Source: Avimonas intestinalis (GTDB taxonomy: Bacteria > Bacillota > Clostridia > Oscillospirales > Acutalibacteraceae). Taken from it: a stretch of DNA of 64,000 nt. The stretch is from NCBI GenBank assembly GCA_904380375.1, contig CAJFID010000010.1:59096-123095 (forward strand), in the 5' to 3' direction. This document shows, one piece after another, positions 25,530 to 33,803 of the stretch; positions within the stretch are counted from its first letter, which is position 1; every line of letters begins with the position of its first letter. A program made the translations under genes and the position numbers. The notes below the pieces were generated by a model. That model searched no databases, had not been told where the DNA came from, and saw only the letters and a list, made by a program, of their open reading frames with translations.

Positions 25530-26345
25530 TTACAGCTCCCGGATCCAGCGGGAGGCCCAATCCGGCCAGTCGGCGCAGGCGGGGATGGCCGTCCCGGTTT
25601 CCTCGGTCGCCAGGGCGAGGCCGTGCGGCCCGCTGGCAAGGATATGCATCTCAAGGGGGATTTGGCGCCGCCGCAGCGCAGCGGCCAGGAGAAGGGAATT
25701 TTCCACCGGCACGGCATCGTCGTCCCAGGTATGCCAAAGGAAGGCGGGCGGGGTATCCGCCGTCACCTGCTTTTCCAGGCTGGCCAGTTCAAGGCACTCC
25801 TCGTATCGCTCCCCCAGCAGGCTTTGGAAGGAGCCGCGGTGGGCGAATTCCCCGGAGGTGATCACCGGGTAGCCGAGGATCATGCCGTTGGGACGGATGT
25901 CCGCCGGCGAAAGCCCCAGAGGGCCGGTGAGGAGCTCCCGGTTCCAGAACATCCCCAGGCTCCCCGCCAGATGGCCCCCGGCGGAGAAGCCGCACACGAC
26001 GATTTTGTCCGGGTCGATCGTCCATTCCGACGCCCGGCGCCGGACCAGCGCGACGGCGCTGGCCAGCTCCAGTTGCGGGCCGGGGAAGACCGCCTGCCCG
26101 GCGACGGAATAGTGCAGCACGAAGCACTGGAAGCCCTCCTGGAGGAAGCGCAGGGCGACCCCTTCCCCCTCCCGGTCGGAGAGCATCTGGTAGCCGCCGC
26201 CGGGGCAGATCACTACGGCGGGCCGCGGCGGGCTGGGCAGCTCCCGGTAGGGGGAACGTAGGTAGGCATACAGGCAGGGGGAACCCGTACCGTGTATTCC
26301 GGCGCGGGAATAGTCGACGGTGAGCGCGATCTTTTCATACTGCAT
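25530..26345 (-). CDS. Alpha/beta hydrolase, acetyl-esterase type
   Basis: 271 aa; ATG at 26345 after AAAGGAGG. Oxyanion segment CPGGGY (48-52), nucleophile elbow GFSAGGH with Ser121, acid in WDDDAVP (208-210) and His241 in GPHGLAL complete the triad. This resembles the BD-FAE/axe-type carbohydrate acetyl esterases of gut Firmicutes, so deacetylation of plant or host glycans is plausible. No signal peptide, hence cytoplasmic. It stands alone between terminators. Confidence 0.85.
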   Translation of the reverse strand: MQYEKIALTVDYSRAGIHGTGSPCLYAYLRSPYRELPSPPRPAVVICPGGGYQMLSDREGEGVALRFLQEGFQCFVLHYSVAGQAVFPGPQLELASAVALVRRRASEWTIDPDKIVVCGFSAGGHLAGSLGMFWNRELLTGPLGLSPADIRPNGMILGYPVITSGEFAHRGSFQSLLGERYEECLELASLEKQVTADTPPAFLWHTWDDDAVPVENSLLLAAALRRRQIPLEMHILASGPHGLALATEETGTAIPACADWPDWASRWIREL

Positions 26346-26657
26346 GGGAAAGCCTCCTTTGGCGGAGCAGGCGGCTCGCGCCGTTTTTTCGTGTATCGCT
26401 TCCTTTTAGTATAGCGGGGAAGAGAGGAAAAGAAAAGCGGTTTCCCGTCTTCTTTTGGTATTTTCTTCCCCTTTTGCTGGCCCTTTCGGATGCCGGCCTT
26501 GCCCCGGCGGCCGGAAGATGGTAGACTGAGAGCGGAAAACGCCATACGGGGCTTTGCCCGTTACGGAGAGCGATGGAGCCGGTTAGGCCGTGGTCTTTAG
26601 CTGCCCCGTGAGCCGCCCGCCAAGCGGTAAAATGGACAGAATAAGGGGGAAGGGGAT
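26346..26657. other. Divergent intergenic region, 312 bp
   Basis: Separates the esterase (minus) from a methyltransferase (plus). It holds a consensus-like minus -10 (TATACT, 26408-26413) without a good -35, and the plus promoter listed at 26499-26527. No small gene is visible. Confidence 0.5.
26499..26527 (+). promoter_or_regulatory. Candidate promoter for the methyltransferase
   Basis: TTGCCC (26499-26504), 17 bp, TAGACT (26522-26527); four of six matches in each box. Confidence 0.45.
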
Positions 26658-27383
26658 ATGGCGCGGATGACGCCGGAGGAAACGGATCCGTGGGATTTGG
26701 CGGCGGAAAGATATCGGCAGGAGCAGGAGCAATCCGCCTTTGCGTCGGTCAACCGGCGCATGGTCACTGACCGTTTTCGCGGCCTGGACCTCAAGGGGAA
26801 AGCGCTTTTGGATCTGGGCTGCGGCTACGGCTGGTATACCCACTATTTCCATTCCGTGGGCGCCAAGGCCGTTGGGTGCGACGGTTCGGCCGAAATGCTG
26901 CGGCTGGCCCGAAGCCAATACCCGGATATCCCCTTTGAACGGGTGGATCTCCTGGAAGAGCTGCCGTATGGGGATGAACGGTTTGACGTGGTCTTCTGCA
27001 ACCAGGTGCTGATGGACATCCCCTGCATTTTCGGGCTTATCAAGGAAGTCGGCCGGATTACGGCGGAGGGAGGCTTATTCTATGTATCCCTTGTCCATCC
27101 CGCTTTTTACGATGCCCGCTGGCAAGAGGAAAACGGCTTTGGCAAAGTGCGGATTATGGAACGGTATCTCTCGGAATACAGCATTGAAAATGGATTCTGG
27201 GGAAGCACCAGGCATTACCATCGGACGCTGAGCAGCTACCTCAATACCATCCTCCGCGCCGGTTTCCGGCTTTTACATGTTGAGGAACCCGAAACCTACG
27301 ACGGGGTCTGCCGGTCGGCGGAATTCCCCCTGTTTTTTGCTGCGGAATTCCAAAAGGATCCTCGGCCGGGGCACTCCGCCTGA
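26658..27383 (+). CDS. Class I SAM-dependent methyltransferase (UbiE/Methyltransf_11-like)
   Basis: 241 aa; ATG at 26658 after AAGGGGAT. Motif I LLDLGCGYGWYTHYF (about 51-65), acidic loop AVGCDGSAEM, and FDVVFCNQVLMDI. It resembles small-molecule methyltransferases; the C-terminal part (GSTRHYHRTLSSYLNTILRA) shapes the substrate pocket in this family. Its substrate cannot be inferred from the context, and it is not related in sequence order to the methyltransferase at 20 kb. Confidence 0.85.
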   Translation: MARMTPEETDPWDLAAERYRQEQEQSAFASVNRRMVTDRFRGLDLKGKALLDLGCGYGWYTHYFHSVGAKAVGCDGSAEMLRLARSQYPDIPFERVDLLEELPYGDERFDVVFCNQVLMDIPCIFGLIKEVGRITAEGGLFYVSLVHPAFYDARWQEENGFGKVRIMERYLSEYSIENGFWGSTRHYHRTLSSYLNTILRAGFRLLHVEEPETYDGVCRSAEFPLFFAAEFQKDPRPGHSA

Positions 27384-27467
27384 AGCGCCGCAAACCGGTT
27401 TTCGCGTCCTCCCGCCCGCTTGCGGGGGAGTTTCCTTCCGTTCCCGCCCATTCTGCCGGATTCCCTC

Positions 27468-27496
27468 TTGACAAATGCCGACAAATGCAGTATAAT
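27468..27496 (+). promoter_or_regulatory. Perfect consensus promoter of ylxM-ffh-rpsP-khpA
   Basis: TTGACA (27468-27473), 17 bp, TATAAT (27491-27496): an exact sigma-A consensus, as expected for a strongly expressed SRP and ribosomal operon. Confidence 0.93.
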
Positions 27497-27498
27497 TG

Positions 27499-27521
27499 GT
27501 GTAAAGCAAAAAGCTTTACAC
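27499..27521. promoter_or_regulatory. Inverted repeat over the ylxM-ffh transcription start
   Basis: GTGTAAAGC-AAAAA-GCTTTACAC, a perfect 9+9 repeat beginning two bases after the -10 box, so it spans the expected start site (about 27503). Placement fits a repressor operator; as RNA only part of the left arm would be transcribed. Confidence 0.6.
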
Positions 27522-27557
27522 TTTGGGAGCGGCCCGCGGCATAAAGAGGGTGGACAA

Positions 27558-27923
27558 ATGGCGAAAAACCTGGAAATTTCTTTGCTCTTTGATTTTTACG
27601 GCGATATGCTGACCGACAAGCAGCGGGACGCGGTGGAGCTGTATTACAACGACGACCTCTCCTTGGCGGAAATTGCCGAAAACGAGGGCATCACCCGCCA
27701 GGGCGTCCGGGACGCGATCAAGCGGGCGGAGGCGCAGCTTCTGGAAATGGAGGAGCGGCTCGGCCTGGCCCGCCGCTTCCGCAGCATGCGGGAGGGGCTG
27801 GAGTCCATCCGCCAGGCCGCCCGGGATATTGAGGAGCTGAACGCCCGGTTCGGCTACTCCCGCGAGATCGAAGAGAAGGCGCAGGCCATCCAGGAGCTTT
27901 CCGGGCGGCTCAGCGAGGAGTGA
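27558..27923 (+). CDS. ylxM: SRP-associated DNA-binding protein YlxM (UPF0122)
   Basis: 121 aa; ATG at 27558. YlxM family: EISLLFDFYGDMLTDKQRD at the N-terminus, then a sigma-like HTH (DLSLAEIAENEGITRQGVRD). It always precedes ffh in Firmicutes and has been shown in Streptococcus to interact with SRP components. The C-terminus is a helical, charged tail. It could also bind the inverted repeat at its own promoter, which is inference. Confidence 0.95.
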   Translation: MAKNLEISLLFDFYGDMLTDKQRDAVELYYNDDLSLAEIAENEGITRQGVRDAIKRAEAQLLEMEERLGLARRFRSMREGLESIRQAARDIEELNARFGYSREIEEKAQAIQELSGRLSEE

Positions 27924-27976
27924 ACCGGCCGCCGGCGCGCGCCGCATATGATTTTCAGTGATAAAGGGGACTTACC

Positions 27977-29344
27977 GTGGCTTTTGAAGGGCTTTCCGAC
28001 AAGCTTTCCGCCGCCTTTAAACGGCTGCGTTCCAAGGGGAAATTGTCCGAGTCGGACGTCAAGGAAGCGATGCGCGAGGTGCGCCTCGCCCTTTTGGAGG
28101 CCGACGTCAACTATAAGGTGGCCAAGGATTTTACCAAAACCGTAACCGAGCGGGCGGTCGGCGCCCAGGTGATGGAGAGCCTCACCCCCGCCCAGATGGT
28201 CGTAAAGATCGTCAACGAGGAGCTGACCGCCCTCATGGGCGGGCAGGCGGAGCGGCTGGCGACAGCCAGCCATCCCCCCTGCATCGTGATGATGTGCGGC
28301 CTGCAGGGCGCGGGCAAAACGACCCATACCGGCAAGCTGGGGCGGATGCTCAAGTCCCAGGGCCACCGGCCGTTGCTGGTCGCCTGCGACGTCTACCGGC
28401 CCGCCGCCATCCAGCAGCTGCAGGTGGTGGGGGAGAAGGCGGGCGTCCCGGTCTTTGAGATGGGGACAGCCAACCCGGTGGAGATCGCCAAAAAGGCGGT
28501 CGCCCACGCCCGCGACCACGGCAACGACTACGTTTTGCTCGACACCGCCGGCCGGCTGCATATTGACGAGCAGCTGATGGACGAGCTTAAGAATATCAAG
28601 GCGGCCGTTTCCCCGCAGGAAATCCTGCTGGTGGTGGACGCAATGACCGGCCAGGACGCGGTCAACGCCGCTTCGGCGTTTGACCAAGCGCTGGGCATCA
28701 CCGGCGTGATGCTGACCAAGCTCGACGGCGACACCCGCGGCGGCGCGGCGCTTTCGATCCGGGCGGTGACCGGCAAGCCGATCAAGTTTGCCGGCGTCGG
28801 CGAAAAGCTGGACGAGCTGGAGGTTTTCCATCCTGAGCGGATGGCCTCCCGCATCCTGGGGATGGGGGACGTGCTCTCCCTGATTGAGAAGGCGGAGCAG
28901 CAGATCGACCGCAAGCAGGCTGAAGAGCTGGCCCGCAAGATGCAGGAAAACAAGTTTGACCTTAACGATATGCTCGACCAATTCGCCCAGATCAAGAAGA
29001 TGGGCAACCTCAAAAGCATGCTCGGCATGCTGCCTGGGATAGGCAAGCAGCTGCAGGATGTCGATATTGACGAGCGGCAGTTTGACCGGGTGGAAGCGAT
29101 CATCCTATCGATGACCCCGGCCGAGCGGGAAAAGCCCGATATCCTCAACCCTTCCCGCAAGCGGCGGATTGCCGCCGGCTCCGGCATGAAGGTCGAGGAT
29201 GTGAACCGCCTGATTAAGCAGTACGACGCCATGCGTCAGATGATGAAGCAGGTCAAGGGCTTCGGCAAGGGCAAGAAGAAGCTGCGGGGGCTGCCGAAAA
29301 TGCCGTCTATGCCCCCGATGCCCCCGCGGGGCGGCCGTTTTTGA
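27977..29344 (+). CDS. ffh: Signal recognition particle GTPase Ffh
   Basis: 455 aa; GTG start at 27977 with AAAGGGGA upstream. NG domain motifs: P-loop CGLQGAGKTTHTGKL, DVYRPAAIQQL, DTAGRLHID, TKLDGDTRGG. The M domain starts near residue 300 with KKMGNLKSMLGMLPG and the RNA-binding part with LNPSRKRRIAAGSGM, and ends with Met/Pro-rich MPPMPPRGGRF. It binds signal peptides and 4.5S RNA and docks to FtsY; neither ffs nor ftsY is in the window. Confidence 0.98.
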   Translation: MAFEGLSDKLSAAFKRLRSKGKLSESDVKEAMREVRLALLEADVNYKVAKDFTKTVTERAVGAQVMESLTPAQMVVKIVNEELTALMGGQAERLATASHPPCIVMMCGLQGAGKTTHTGKLGRMLKSQGHRPLLVACDVYRPAAIQQLQVVGEKAGVPVFEMGTANPVEIAKKAVAHARDHGNDYVLLDTAGRLHIDEQLMDELKNIKAAVSPQEILLVVDAMTGQDAVNAASAFDQALGITGVMLTKLDGDTRGGAALSIRAVTGKPIKFAGVGEKLDELEVFHPERMASRILGMGDVLSLIEKAEQQIDRKQAEELARKMQENKFDLNDMLDQFAQIKKMGNLKSMLGMLPGIGKQLQDVDIDERQFDRVEAIILSMTPAEREKPDILNPSRKRRIAAGSGMKVEDVNRLIKQYDAMRQMMKQVKGFGKGKKKLRGLPKMPSMPPMPPRGGRF

Positions 29345-29412
29345 ATTCTGCCATAAGGTTCCCCTTACTGGTTGAATATATTTTAAAAGATGAATTTGTT
29401 GGAGGTACAGAC

Positions 29413-29652
29413 ATGGCTGTCAAAATCAGACTGCGCCGCATGGGCGCGAAGAAGAACCCGTTTTACCGCATTGTTGTCGCGGACTCCCGGTATCCCCGCG
29501 ACGGCCGCTTCATTGAGGAGATCGGCTATTACAACCCGCAGACCGAGCCGGCGGAGATCAAGGTAGACGCCGAGAAGGCGCAGAAGTGGATGGCCAACGG
29601 CGCGCAGCCGACCGATACCGTCAAGGCCCTGCTCAAGAAAGCGGGCGTTTAA
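29413..29652 (+). CDS. rpsP: 30S ribosomal protein S16
   Basis: 79 aa; ATG at 29413 after GGAGG. MAVKIRLRRMGAKKNPFYRI is diagnostic, followed by DSRYPRDGRFIEEIGYYNP. Normal length. Third gene of the SRP operon. Confidence 0.98.
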   Translation: MAVKIRLRRMGAKKNPFYRIVVADSRYPRDGRFIEEIGYYNPQTEPAEIKVDAEKAQKWMANGAQPTDTVKALLKKAGV

Positions 29653-29729
29653 GGCCGGGATCCGGCTTACAGGGTTTATCCGGATGGGGGCTTTCCCGTC
29701 ATCCAGCTTTTAGAAGGGGGTTAAATGCC

Positions 29730-29963
29730 ATGAAAGAACTTTTGGTGTCCATCGCCAAGGGGCTTGTGGAAGATCCCGACGCTGTCGTCGTGGAACAGGA
29801 CGAGCCCGCCGAAGACGGAACCATTGTGTTCCACCTGCATGTTGCGCCCGACGATATGGGCCGCGTCATCGGCAAGCAGGGCCGCATCGCGAAAGCGATC
29901 CGCACCGTCATGCGCGCCGCCGCGACCCGCCAGGAAGCCCGCGTTTCGGTGGAAATCGACTGA
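29730..29963 (+). CDS. khpA: KH-domain RNA-binding protein KhpA
   Basis: 77 aa; ATG at 29730, after AGAAGGGGG; the ATG five bases earlier stops after two codons. Single KH domain with the GxxG loop GRVIGKQGRIAKAIRTV. With KhpB it binds RNA and affects cell elongation in Gram-positives. The rpsP-khpA order is conserved (then usually rimM-trmD), but here the operon ends at a terminator. Confidence 0.96.
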   Translation: MKELLVSIAKGLVEDPDAVVVEQDEPAEDGTIVFHLHVAPDDMGRVIGKQGRIAKAIRTVMRAAATRQEARVSVEID

Positions 29964-30006
29964 TCCCGCCGCGCGGTTCCCGGCCTCGGGGAACTTCCCT
30001 CCATGC

Positions 30007-30042
30007 AAAAATCCCGGACGATGCGTCGCCTGGGATTTTTTT
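30007..30042 (+). terminator. Terminator of the ylxM-ffh-rpsP-khpA operon
   Basis: Stem AAAAATCCC/GGGATTTTT, extended inward with one mismatch, four-base loop, then TTTTTTT. Confidence 0.9.
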
Positions 30043-30245
30043 ATTCCCGTGCGCCGGGCAGGCGAGGCGGCGCGCGGCTTCTTCGGGCGGGGAGACGGGA
30101 TGCGGTGGAGTGCCATAGCGCCGGCGGCGCGGTGTTCGTCGGCATGGGAACCACTGGATGGGGCGGGGCCTAAGGGGGCTTCCCCCTATCCGGCGGCCTT
30201 CCGCCCCTGCCCCGGGAGAAAAGGCGATTGCCGAAGGAGGAGAGG

Positions 30246-30698
30246 ATGACGTCGGTTATTGAAAGGGTTACGCCGGGCAATTACCCCCTGTTTGACGCCA
30301 TGGTCTACTGGCGGGACACCGGCACGGAGCGGCCGCCGTCCCGCGCGCCGGTGTCCCCGGCGGTCCGGCGGGAGCTGGCGAACCCCAACCTGTTTGTTTA
30401 CGCCGCCTTGGCGCAGGGCCGCTATGTGGGCTGGATCTCGCTGGCCTACCTGCCGAAGGTGGGGAAATGGAGCGGCCGCGGGCATATCTATGTCGACGAG
30501 CTGTGGGTGGCGCCCTCCTACCGCCGCCGGGGGATCGCCAAGGCGTTGATGGCGAAGGCCGACGAGCTCCGGGAGGAATGCGGCTCGGCGGGGATCCGGC
30601 TGTACGTTGCTACCCAAAACCCGGCGGCGCAGAAGCTGTATGCGGCCTGCGGCTACCGGACGGGCGAGGCAGCCTATTTTATGGAGAAGACGCGATGA
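30246..30698 (+). CDS. GNAT-family N-acetyltransferase
   Basis: 150 aa; ATG at 30246 directly follows a GAAGGAGGAG site. Acetyl-CoA motif ELWVAPSYRRRGIAKALMAKA (about residues 82-102) and C-terminal NPAAQKLYAACGYRTG identify the Acetyltransf_1 fold. The substrate is unknown. Its stop overlaps the start of the next gene (ATGA). Confidence 0.9.
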   Translation: MTSVIERVTPGNYPLFDAMVYWRDTGTERPPSRAPVSPAVRRELANPNLFVYAALAQGRYVGWISLAYLPKVGKWSGRGHIYVDELWVAPSYRRRGIAKALMAKADELREECGSAGIRLYVATQNPAAQKLYAACGYRTGEAAYFMEKTR

Positions 30699-31189
30699 AA
30701 ACCTTGTATCTGATCGGCGGCCCCATGGGGGTGGGGAAAACCGCCGTGTGCCAATGCCTCAAGCGGATGCTCCCAAACAGCGTTTTCTTAGACGGCGATT
30801 GGTGCTGGGATGCGGACCCCTTCCAGGTGACGCCCGAAACCAAGCGGATGGTGCAGGACAACATCGTTTACCTGCTGAACAGCTTCCTGCACTGCTCTGC
30901 GTATGAAAATGTCCTTTTCTGCTGGGTGATGCACGAGCAGGCAATCCTTGACTGCCTGCTGCAGCGCCTGGATACCGCGGGCTGCGCGGTCAAGGCGGTT
31001 TCCCTGCTCTGCGACGAGGCCTCCCTCCGGGAGAGGCTTGGCGGCGACATCCGCCGCGGCCTTCGCCGCGCCGACGTGCTGGAGAGAAGCCTGGCCCGGC
31101 TCCCATTGTATCCGCGCCTCGCTACCATCAAAATTGAGACGTCTGGCAAAAGCGTGCGGGCCGTCGCCGAGGAAATCGCCGCGCTCTAA
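30695..31189 (+). CDS. P-loop nucleotide kinase-like protein
   Basis: 164 aa; ATG at 30695 overlaps the GNAT stop. Walker A IGGPMGVGKTAVCQ (residues 7-20), LDGDWCWDADPF with a likely catalytic or substrate Asp, and a lid with RRGLRRADVLERS. It resembles small uncharacterised AAA_18/shikimate-kinase-like proteins. Translational coupling to an acetyltransferase suggests they act on the same small molecule, perhaps in resistance or salvage; this is inference. It is a distant relative of the broken gene at 38.3 kb. Confidence 0.72.
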   Translation: MKTLYLIGGPMGVGKTAVCQCLKRMLPNSVFLDGDWCWDADPFQVTPETKRMVQDNIVYLLNSFLHCSAYENVLFCWVMHEQAILDCLLQRLDTAGCAVKAVSLLCDEASLRERLGGDIRRGLRRADVLERSLARLPLYPRLATIKIETSGKSVRAVAEEIAAL

Positions 31190-31261
31190 GGCGGGGAGCC
31201 CGCTCTGCGCCCGCCGGCCCCCGGGCCGGAATATCCCCTTTGCGCCCGCTGCGGGACAGCA

Positions 31262-31293
31262 AAAAACGCCGCCCGTGACCGGGCGGCGTTTTT
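31262..31293. terminator. Bidirectional terminator
   Basis: AAAAACGCCGCCCG-TGAC-CGGGCGGCGTTTTT, a perfect 14-bp stem between convergent operons. Confidence 0.9.
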
Positions 31294-31307
31294 CGGATCG
31301 GCTTCCT

Positions 31308-32561
31308 TTACGCTTTCAGGCGGAAGAGGTCGCGCAGCCTCAGGCGGGAGCCATAGTGCAGCACCGAGGCGGAATACAGGCGGATCGACAGCAGGGAAAC
31401 CAGCACGATCGCCAATACCAGCAGCAACAGGGAGATCAGGATATCGCCGGTGGGCACCGTCTCATTCAGCAGCCGGAACGGCATGATGAAGGGGGAGGTG
31501 AAGGGGATATAGGTCACAATCCGCTTCATCCCGTTGTCCGGCATCAGCACCACCATATACGCCGCATAAAAGCAGACCAGGCTGAGCAGCACCGCCGGCA
31601 TCATCGCGGAGTTCAGGTCCTCCGCCCGGCTGACCATCGCGCCGCAGACCGAGTTGACCATCGCAAACAGCGCATACCCCAGCAGGAAGTAGAGCAGCAC
31701 CAGCAGCCCGGCGGACAGGGGAAAGGAGGAGATCGCCAGCGGCATCCCGCCGATGGTGAAATCCGCCGGCACCATCAGGGTAAAGCAGGCGGCGCCCACC
31801 ACGAGGAACAGCCCGAGCTGGCAGAGGCCGAGCGCCCCCATTCCCAGGCACTTCCCGATCAGGATGCGGGAAGGCTTGGCCGAAACCACCAGCGTTTCCA
31901 TCACGCGGGAGGTCTTTTCCGACGCAACCGACATCGCCACGCCGTAGCCATAGTAGTACACGGCAAAGAACATGATGACCACCAGGAGGATCCCCAGCAC
32001 ATAGCCGGAAAAGTCCATTTTGCCCACCGACACCTGTTCCACCGGCAGGTCGGACAGGGCGGCCTGGGTGATGTCGGCCGAAACGCCCGCCTGCGTCAAG
32101 GTGTTTGACACGAACAGCGCGCGTAGGGTTTCCGAGACGGCGGAGGCGTCCAGCCCGCTCATGAAATCCGCGGTGTAGAGGCGGACCTGCGGCAGGCCGC
32201 CTTCCCCGGGAGCGATTTCCAGGGCGCTGACGTTTTTGTCGTCCAGCATGGTTTGCTTGTATTCGTCCAGCTTGGCCGGCTCCCCGTCCCGGAAGTCGAC
32301 CGAGGGCAGGGCGGCGGCCAGCGCCTCCTTGGCGCCGGGGATGACGCCGTCGGCGTCAAGCAGGTAGCATACCGAATCCTTGCTCACCGCGCCGGAGCCG
32401 GACGCGCCTTGCCCGCCGTCTTCCTCCTGCCCGCCGGTCAGTGCCGGGAGGGCGCAGGCGACGACGATCAGCGCCAACACCAGCAGGGTGGTCAGGATAA
32501 ACGCCCTTTTGCGGATGTTGTCCTTAAAGGTAAAGCGAAAAACCGCGAGTATCTCTTTCAT
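31308..32561 (-). CDS. ABC-2 type exporter permease (NatB-like)
   Basis: 417 aa; ATG at 32561 overlaps the stop of the ATPase gene. One N-terminal membrane helix (about 18-40), a large extracytoplasmic domain (45-205), then five membrane helices with SVASEKTSRVMETLVVSAKPSRILIGK, the hallmark of the NatB/YhaP ABC2_membrane_3 group. With the upstream ATPase it forms an exporter; NatAB of B. subtilis extrudes Na+, but substrates of most relatives are unknown. Confidence 0.9.
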   Translation of the reverse strand: MKEILAVFRFTFKDNIRKRAFILTTLLVLALIVVACALPALTGGQEEDGGQGASGSGAVSKDSVCYLLDADGVIPGAKEALAAALPSVDFRDGEPAKLDEYKQTMLDDKNVSALEIAPGEGGLPQVRLYTADFMSGLDASAVSETLRALFVSNTLTQAGVSADITQAALSDLPVEQVSVGKMDFSGYVLGILLVVIMFFAVYYYGYGVAMSVASEKTSRVMETLVVSAKPSRILIGKCLGMGALGLCQLGLFLVVGAACFTLMVPADFTIGGMPLAISSFPLSAGLLVLLYFLLGYALFAMVNSVCGAMVSRAEDLNSAMMPAVLLSLVCFYAAYMVVLMPDNGMKRIVTYIPFTSPFIMPFRLLNETVPTGDILISLLLLVLAIVLVSLLSIRLYSASVLHYGSRLRLRDLFRLKA

Positions 32562-33454
32562 TGCGCCGCCTCCACTTTTTCCACGAAGATCTCATGCAGC
32601 GAGGGTTCCCGGATGGCGTACCGGTCGGGGAAAACGCCGCTTTCCACCAGCTCCGCCAGGAAGGCGTGGGCGGCCTCGTCCCCCGGGATCTTGAATTCGA
32701 ACCCCTCCGCCGTTTTTTCCAGCAGCCGCAGCCCGTGCTTTTCCGCCAGCGGCAGGATGTCCTGCCCGCAGGCCAGGGACAGGTTGGTGTGGCCGTACCC
32801 CGCCTTGATCTGCCGCAGGTTGCCTTTCAGGACGGTTTTTCCCCGGCTCAGGATGACCAGGTCGCGGCAGTATTCCTCAACGGTCGCCATCTGATGGCTG
32901 GACATGACGATGTACCGCCCGCCCGCAATCAGCTCGGCCAGCACGCTCTTGAAAACGTCGACGTTGATCGGGTCCAGCCCGCTGAACGGCTCATCGAGGA
33001 AGATGAGCTCCGGGTCGTGCAGGATGGTGGCGATCAGCTGGATTTTCTGCTGGTTTCCCTTGGAAAGCTTTTCGGCCAGCGTCCCGCGGTGCTCCGCCAT
33101 TTCCAGCCGCTTCAGCCAGCGGTCGGCGGCATCGGCGGCGGCGCGGCGGGACATCCCCCGCAGCTCGCCGAAATAGACCAGCTGGTCTATGACCCGGACC
33201 TTGGGGTAGATCCCCCGTTCCTCCGGCATGTAGCCGAAGCGGACGGTGTGGCGGTTCAGCGGCCCGCCGTTCCAGGTGATTTCCCCCTCGTCCTTGTCCG
33301 TGACGCCCAGGATCATCCGGATGGTGGTGGTCTTGCCTGCGCCGTTGGTGCCGATCAGGCCGAACACGCCCGGCTCCGCAATCTCAAAGCTGAGGTCGTC
33401 CACCGCTTTTTTGTCCCCAAAGGATTTGCTGACATGACGTACCGAGAGTCCCAT
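32558..33454 (-). CDS. ABC transporter ATP-binding protein (NatA-like)
   Basis: 298 aa from ATG at 33454, which has only a weak GAGAG site; a longer frame to 33544 would begin at the -35 box. Walker A GTNGAGKTTTIR, Q-loop MPEERGIYPK, signature LSKGNQQKIQ, Walker B LIFLDEPFSGLDP, H-loop MSSHQM. The YMPEERG and SKGNQQK variants are diagnostic for the NatA/YhaQ branch, which has a short C-terminal domain as here. Operon with the permease. Confidence 0.93.
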   Translation of the reverse strand: MGLSVRHVSKSFGDKKAVDDLSFEIAEPGVFGLIGTNGAGKTTTIRMILGVTDKDEGEITWNGGPLNRHTVRFGYMPEERGIYPKVRVIDQLVYFGELRGMSRRAAADAADRWLKRLEMAEHRGTLAEKLSKGNQQKIQLIATILHDPELIFLDEPFSGLDPINVDVFKSVLAELIAGGRYIVMSSHQMATVEEYCRDLVILSRGKTVLKGNLRQIKAGYGHTNLSLACGQDILPLAEKHGLRLLEKTAEGFEFKIPGDEAAHAFLAELVESGVFPDRYAIREPSLHEIFVEKVEAAQ

Positions 33455-33515
33455 CGTGCTCTCACAGCCCCTTTCCGGCGCCGCCGGCCTTTGCGCCCGG
33501 CGGCATTCCGGCGAT

Positions 33516-33544
33516 AGTATAGCACGGCGGGATAGCCTTGACAA
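33516..33544 (-). promoter_or_regulatory. Promoter of the NatAB-like operon
   Basis: Minus strand TTGTCA (33539-33544), 17 bp, TATACT (33516-33521). Confidence 0.8.
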
Positions 33545-33664
33545 TCAAGATTTTCTTAAGAATGTGTTAGATTTCCTTTTCACCATCAGAAATGGAAATA
33601 TATTACATTGTGTGGCCGTCAAGGATTTGCCCTTGCCGGCCTTTCAAGATTCGGGGGAATCCGC

Positions 33665-33693
33665 TTGCGCCCGGGCAGGGGAGGTGGTACAAT
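33665..33693 (+). promoter_or_regulatory. Promoter of the left-handed beta-helix gene
   Basis: TTGCGC (33665-33670), 17 bp, TACAAT (33688-33693). The rest of the 349-bp divergent gap 33455-33803 holds only the NatAB promoter and an AT-rich spacer. Confidence 0.7.
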
Positions 33694-33803
33694 AACGGCA
33701 TAAAGCCGCCGGCCGGCAGGAGGCCCATCGCCCGACGAAAGGCCCGCCGGCCTGTAAAGGCGTCCTATAAAGGCCGGCGCAAAACGAAGGGGGTTTTCCA
33801 TTC

